From contig JAIRKG010000041.1 in the NCBI GenBank assembly GCA_031260235.1, forward strand, positions 1-22,844: a stretch of 22,844 nt of DNA, in the 5' to 3' direction. Within the stretch, counting starts at the first letter, position 1, and the number at the start of each line of letters is the position of its first letter. Source of the stretch: Dysgonamonadaceae bacterium (GTDB taxonomy: Bacteria; Bacteroidota; Bacteroidia; Bacteroidales; Azobacteroidaceae). Both the position numbers and the translations under genes were made by a program. The notes beneath the pieces are model-generated. The model ran no database searches. It was not told the origin of the DNA and saw only the letters and a program-made list of their open reading frames with translations. This document shows, one piece after another, positions 22,667-22,844 of the stretch.

Positions 22667-22695
22667 CAAAAATAACGTACTGATATTCAACCAAA
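22667..22695 (-). promoter_or_regulatory. Probable promoter of the HU-like gene
   Basis: On the minus strand TATTTTTG (22674-22667) fits TAnnTTTG, with TTTG (22695-22692) 17 nt before it. It overlaps the end of the SpmB-type gene. Confidence 0.5.
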
Positions 22696-22844
22696 AAACA
22701 AATAACAAACAAAAACAGCCGCTAAAACCCCTGCCAAATCTGCCAACAAAGCGGCTGGAACCGTATAACGGATGTTTTTTATATTCACTGCACCATAGTA
22801 AACGGCAATTAAGTAAAAAGTAGTGTCTGTCGAACCCTGGAAAA
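22687..22844 (-). CDS. Spore maturation protein B-type membrane protein, C-terminal end (partial)
   Basis: An open minus-strand frame enters at the window edge and ends with TGA at 22689-22687, giving 51 residues. FQGSTDTTFYLIAVYYGAVN (1-20), followed by IRYTVPAALLADLAGVLAAV, matches the end of the SpmB/nucleoside-recognition (Gate domain) family, in which QGSTDTTFY and PxxLxADLAG are conserved. In Bacteroidetes SpmA and SpmB parts are often one polypeptide; the N-terminal part is outside the window. Despite the name, no sporulation role is implied. It is an inner-membrane protein, probably a transporter-like protein of unknown substrate. Confidence 0.82.
   Translation of the reverse strand, partial: FQGSTDTTFYLIAVYYGAVNIKNIRYTVPAALLADLAGVLAAVFVCYLFFG

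Overview
The window looks like a chromosomal segment from a Bacteroidota member, most probably order Bacteroidales. The evidence is: a type III glutamine synthetase (glnN); a tmRNA whose tag reads GENTYALAA; a two-domain HU-like/DUF4469 DNA-binding protein; a DUF2851 protein; a TonB-receptor-like outer-membrane barrel; a probable type IX secretion cargo; and repeated promoters of the Bacteroidetes type (TAnnTTTG about 19-20 nt after TTTG). Shine-Dalgarno sites are not prominent. The species cannot be named from the sequence.

Layout. 1-179 (+) is the 3' end of aroE. 180-1256 is a repeat-rich intergenic stretch with GC hairpins, a REP-like motif in tandem, a 21-bp tandem array bounded by inverted repeats, and one doubtful ORF. 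1257-4818 (-) is a four-gene ammonium operon, glnK2-amtB2-glnK1-amtB1. Divergent from it are a small outer-membrane barrel gene (5229-5963) and glnN (6099-8294, with a clear terminator). 8520-9302 (-) is a lone ABC ATPase of the FecE type, and 9345-9740 (-) is ssrA. 9947-12826 (+) encodes a 959-aa outer-membrane beta-barrel protein. After a second repeat-rich gap, the rest of the window is read from the minus strand: ndk, an M23/LysM peptidase and DUF2851 (15949 to 13135); rplY-pth-hslR-crcB (17907 to 16052, with 1-bp gaps or 4-bp overlaps); serC-pgk (20386 to 18043); a secreted protein with a probable T9SS sorting domain (21427-20603); an HU-like protein (22612-21908); and the last 51 codons of an SpmB-type membrane protein (22844-22687).

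How the genes work together. The 1.2-8.3 kb block is a coherent nitrogen-assimilation locus: two P-II sensors, two ammonium channels, a possible outer-membrane entry pore, and the enzyme that fixes ammonium into glutamine. The rplY-pth-hslR cluster and ssrA serve translation and ribosome rescue. crcB is a fluoride exporter sharing that operon. serC and pgk link lower glycolysis to serine synthesis.

I found no defence island, CRISPR array, transposase or prophage. The most unusual content is in the intergenic repeats: a 21-bp array framed by inverted repeats, a dispersed CGTCATTGCGAG family, and two loci 8.6 kb apart that share a 42-bp anchor in opposite orientation, each attached to its own 23-bp tandem array. 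The nitrogen locus also has features worth testing: paired glnK-amtB genes, P-II T-loops one residue short and lacking Gln39, a linked outer-membrane barrel, and structured leaders.
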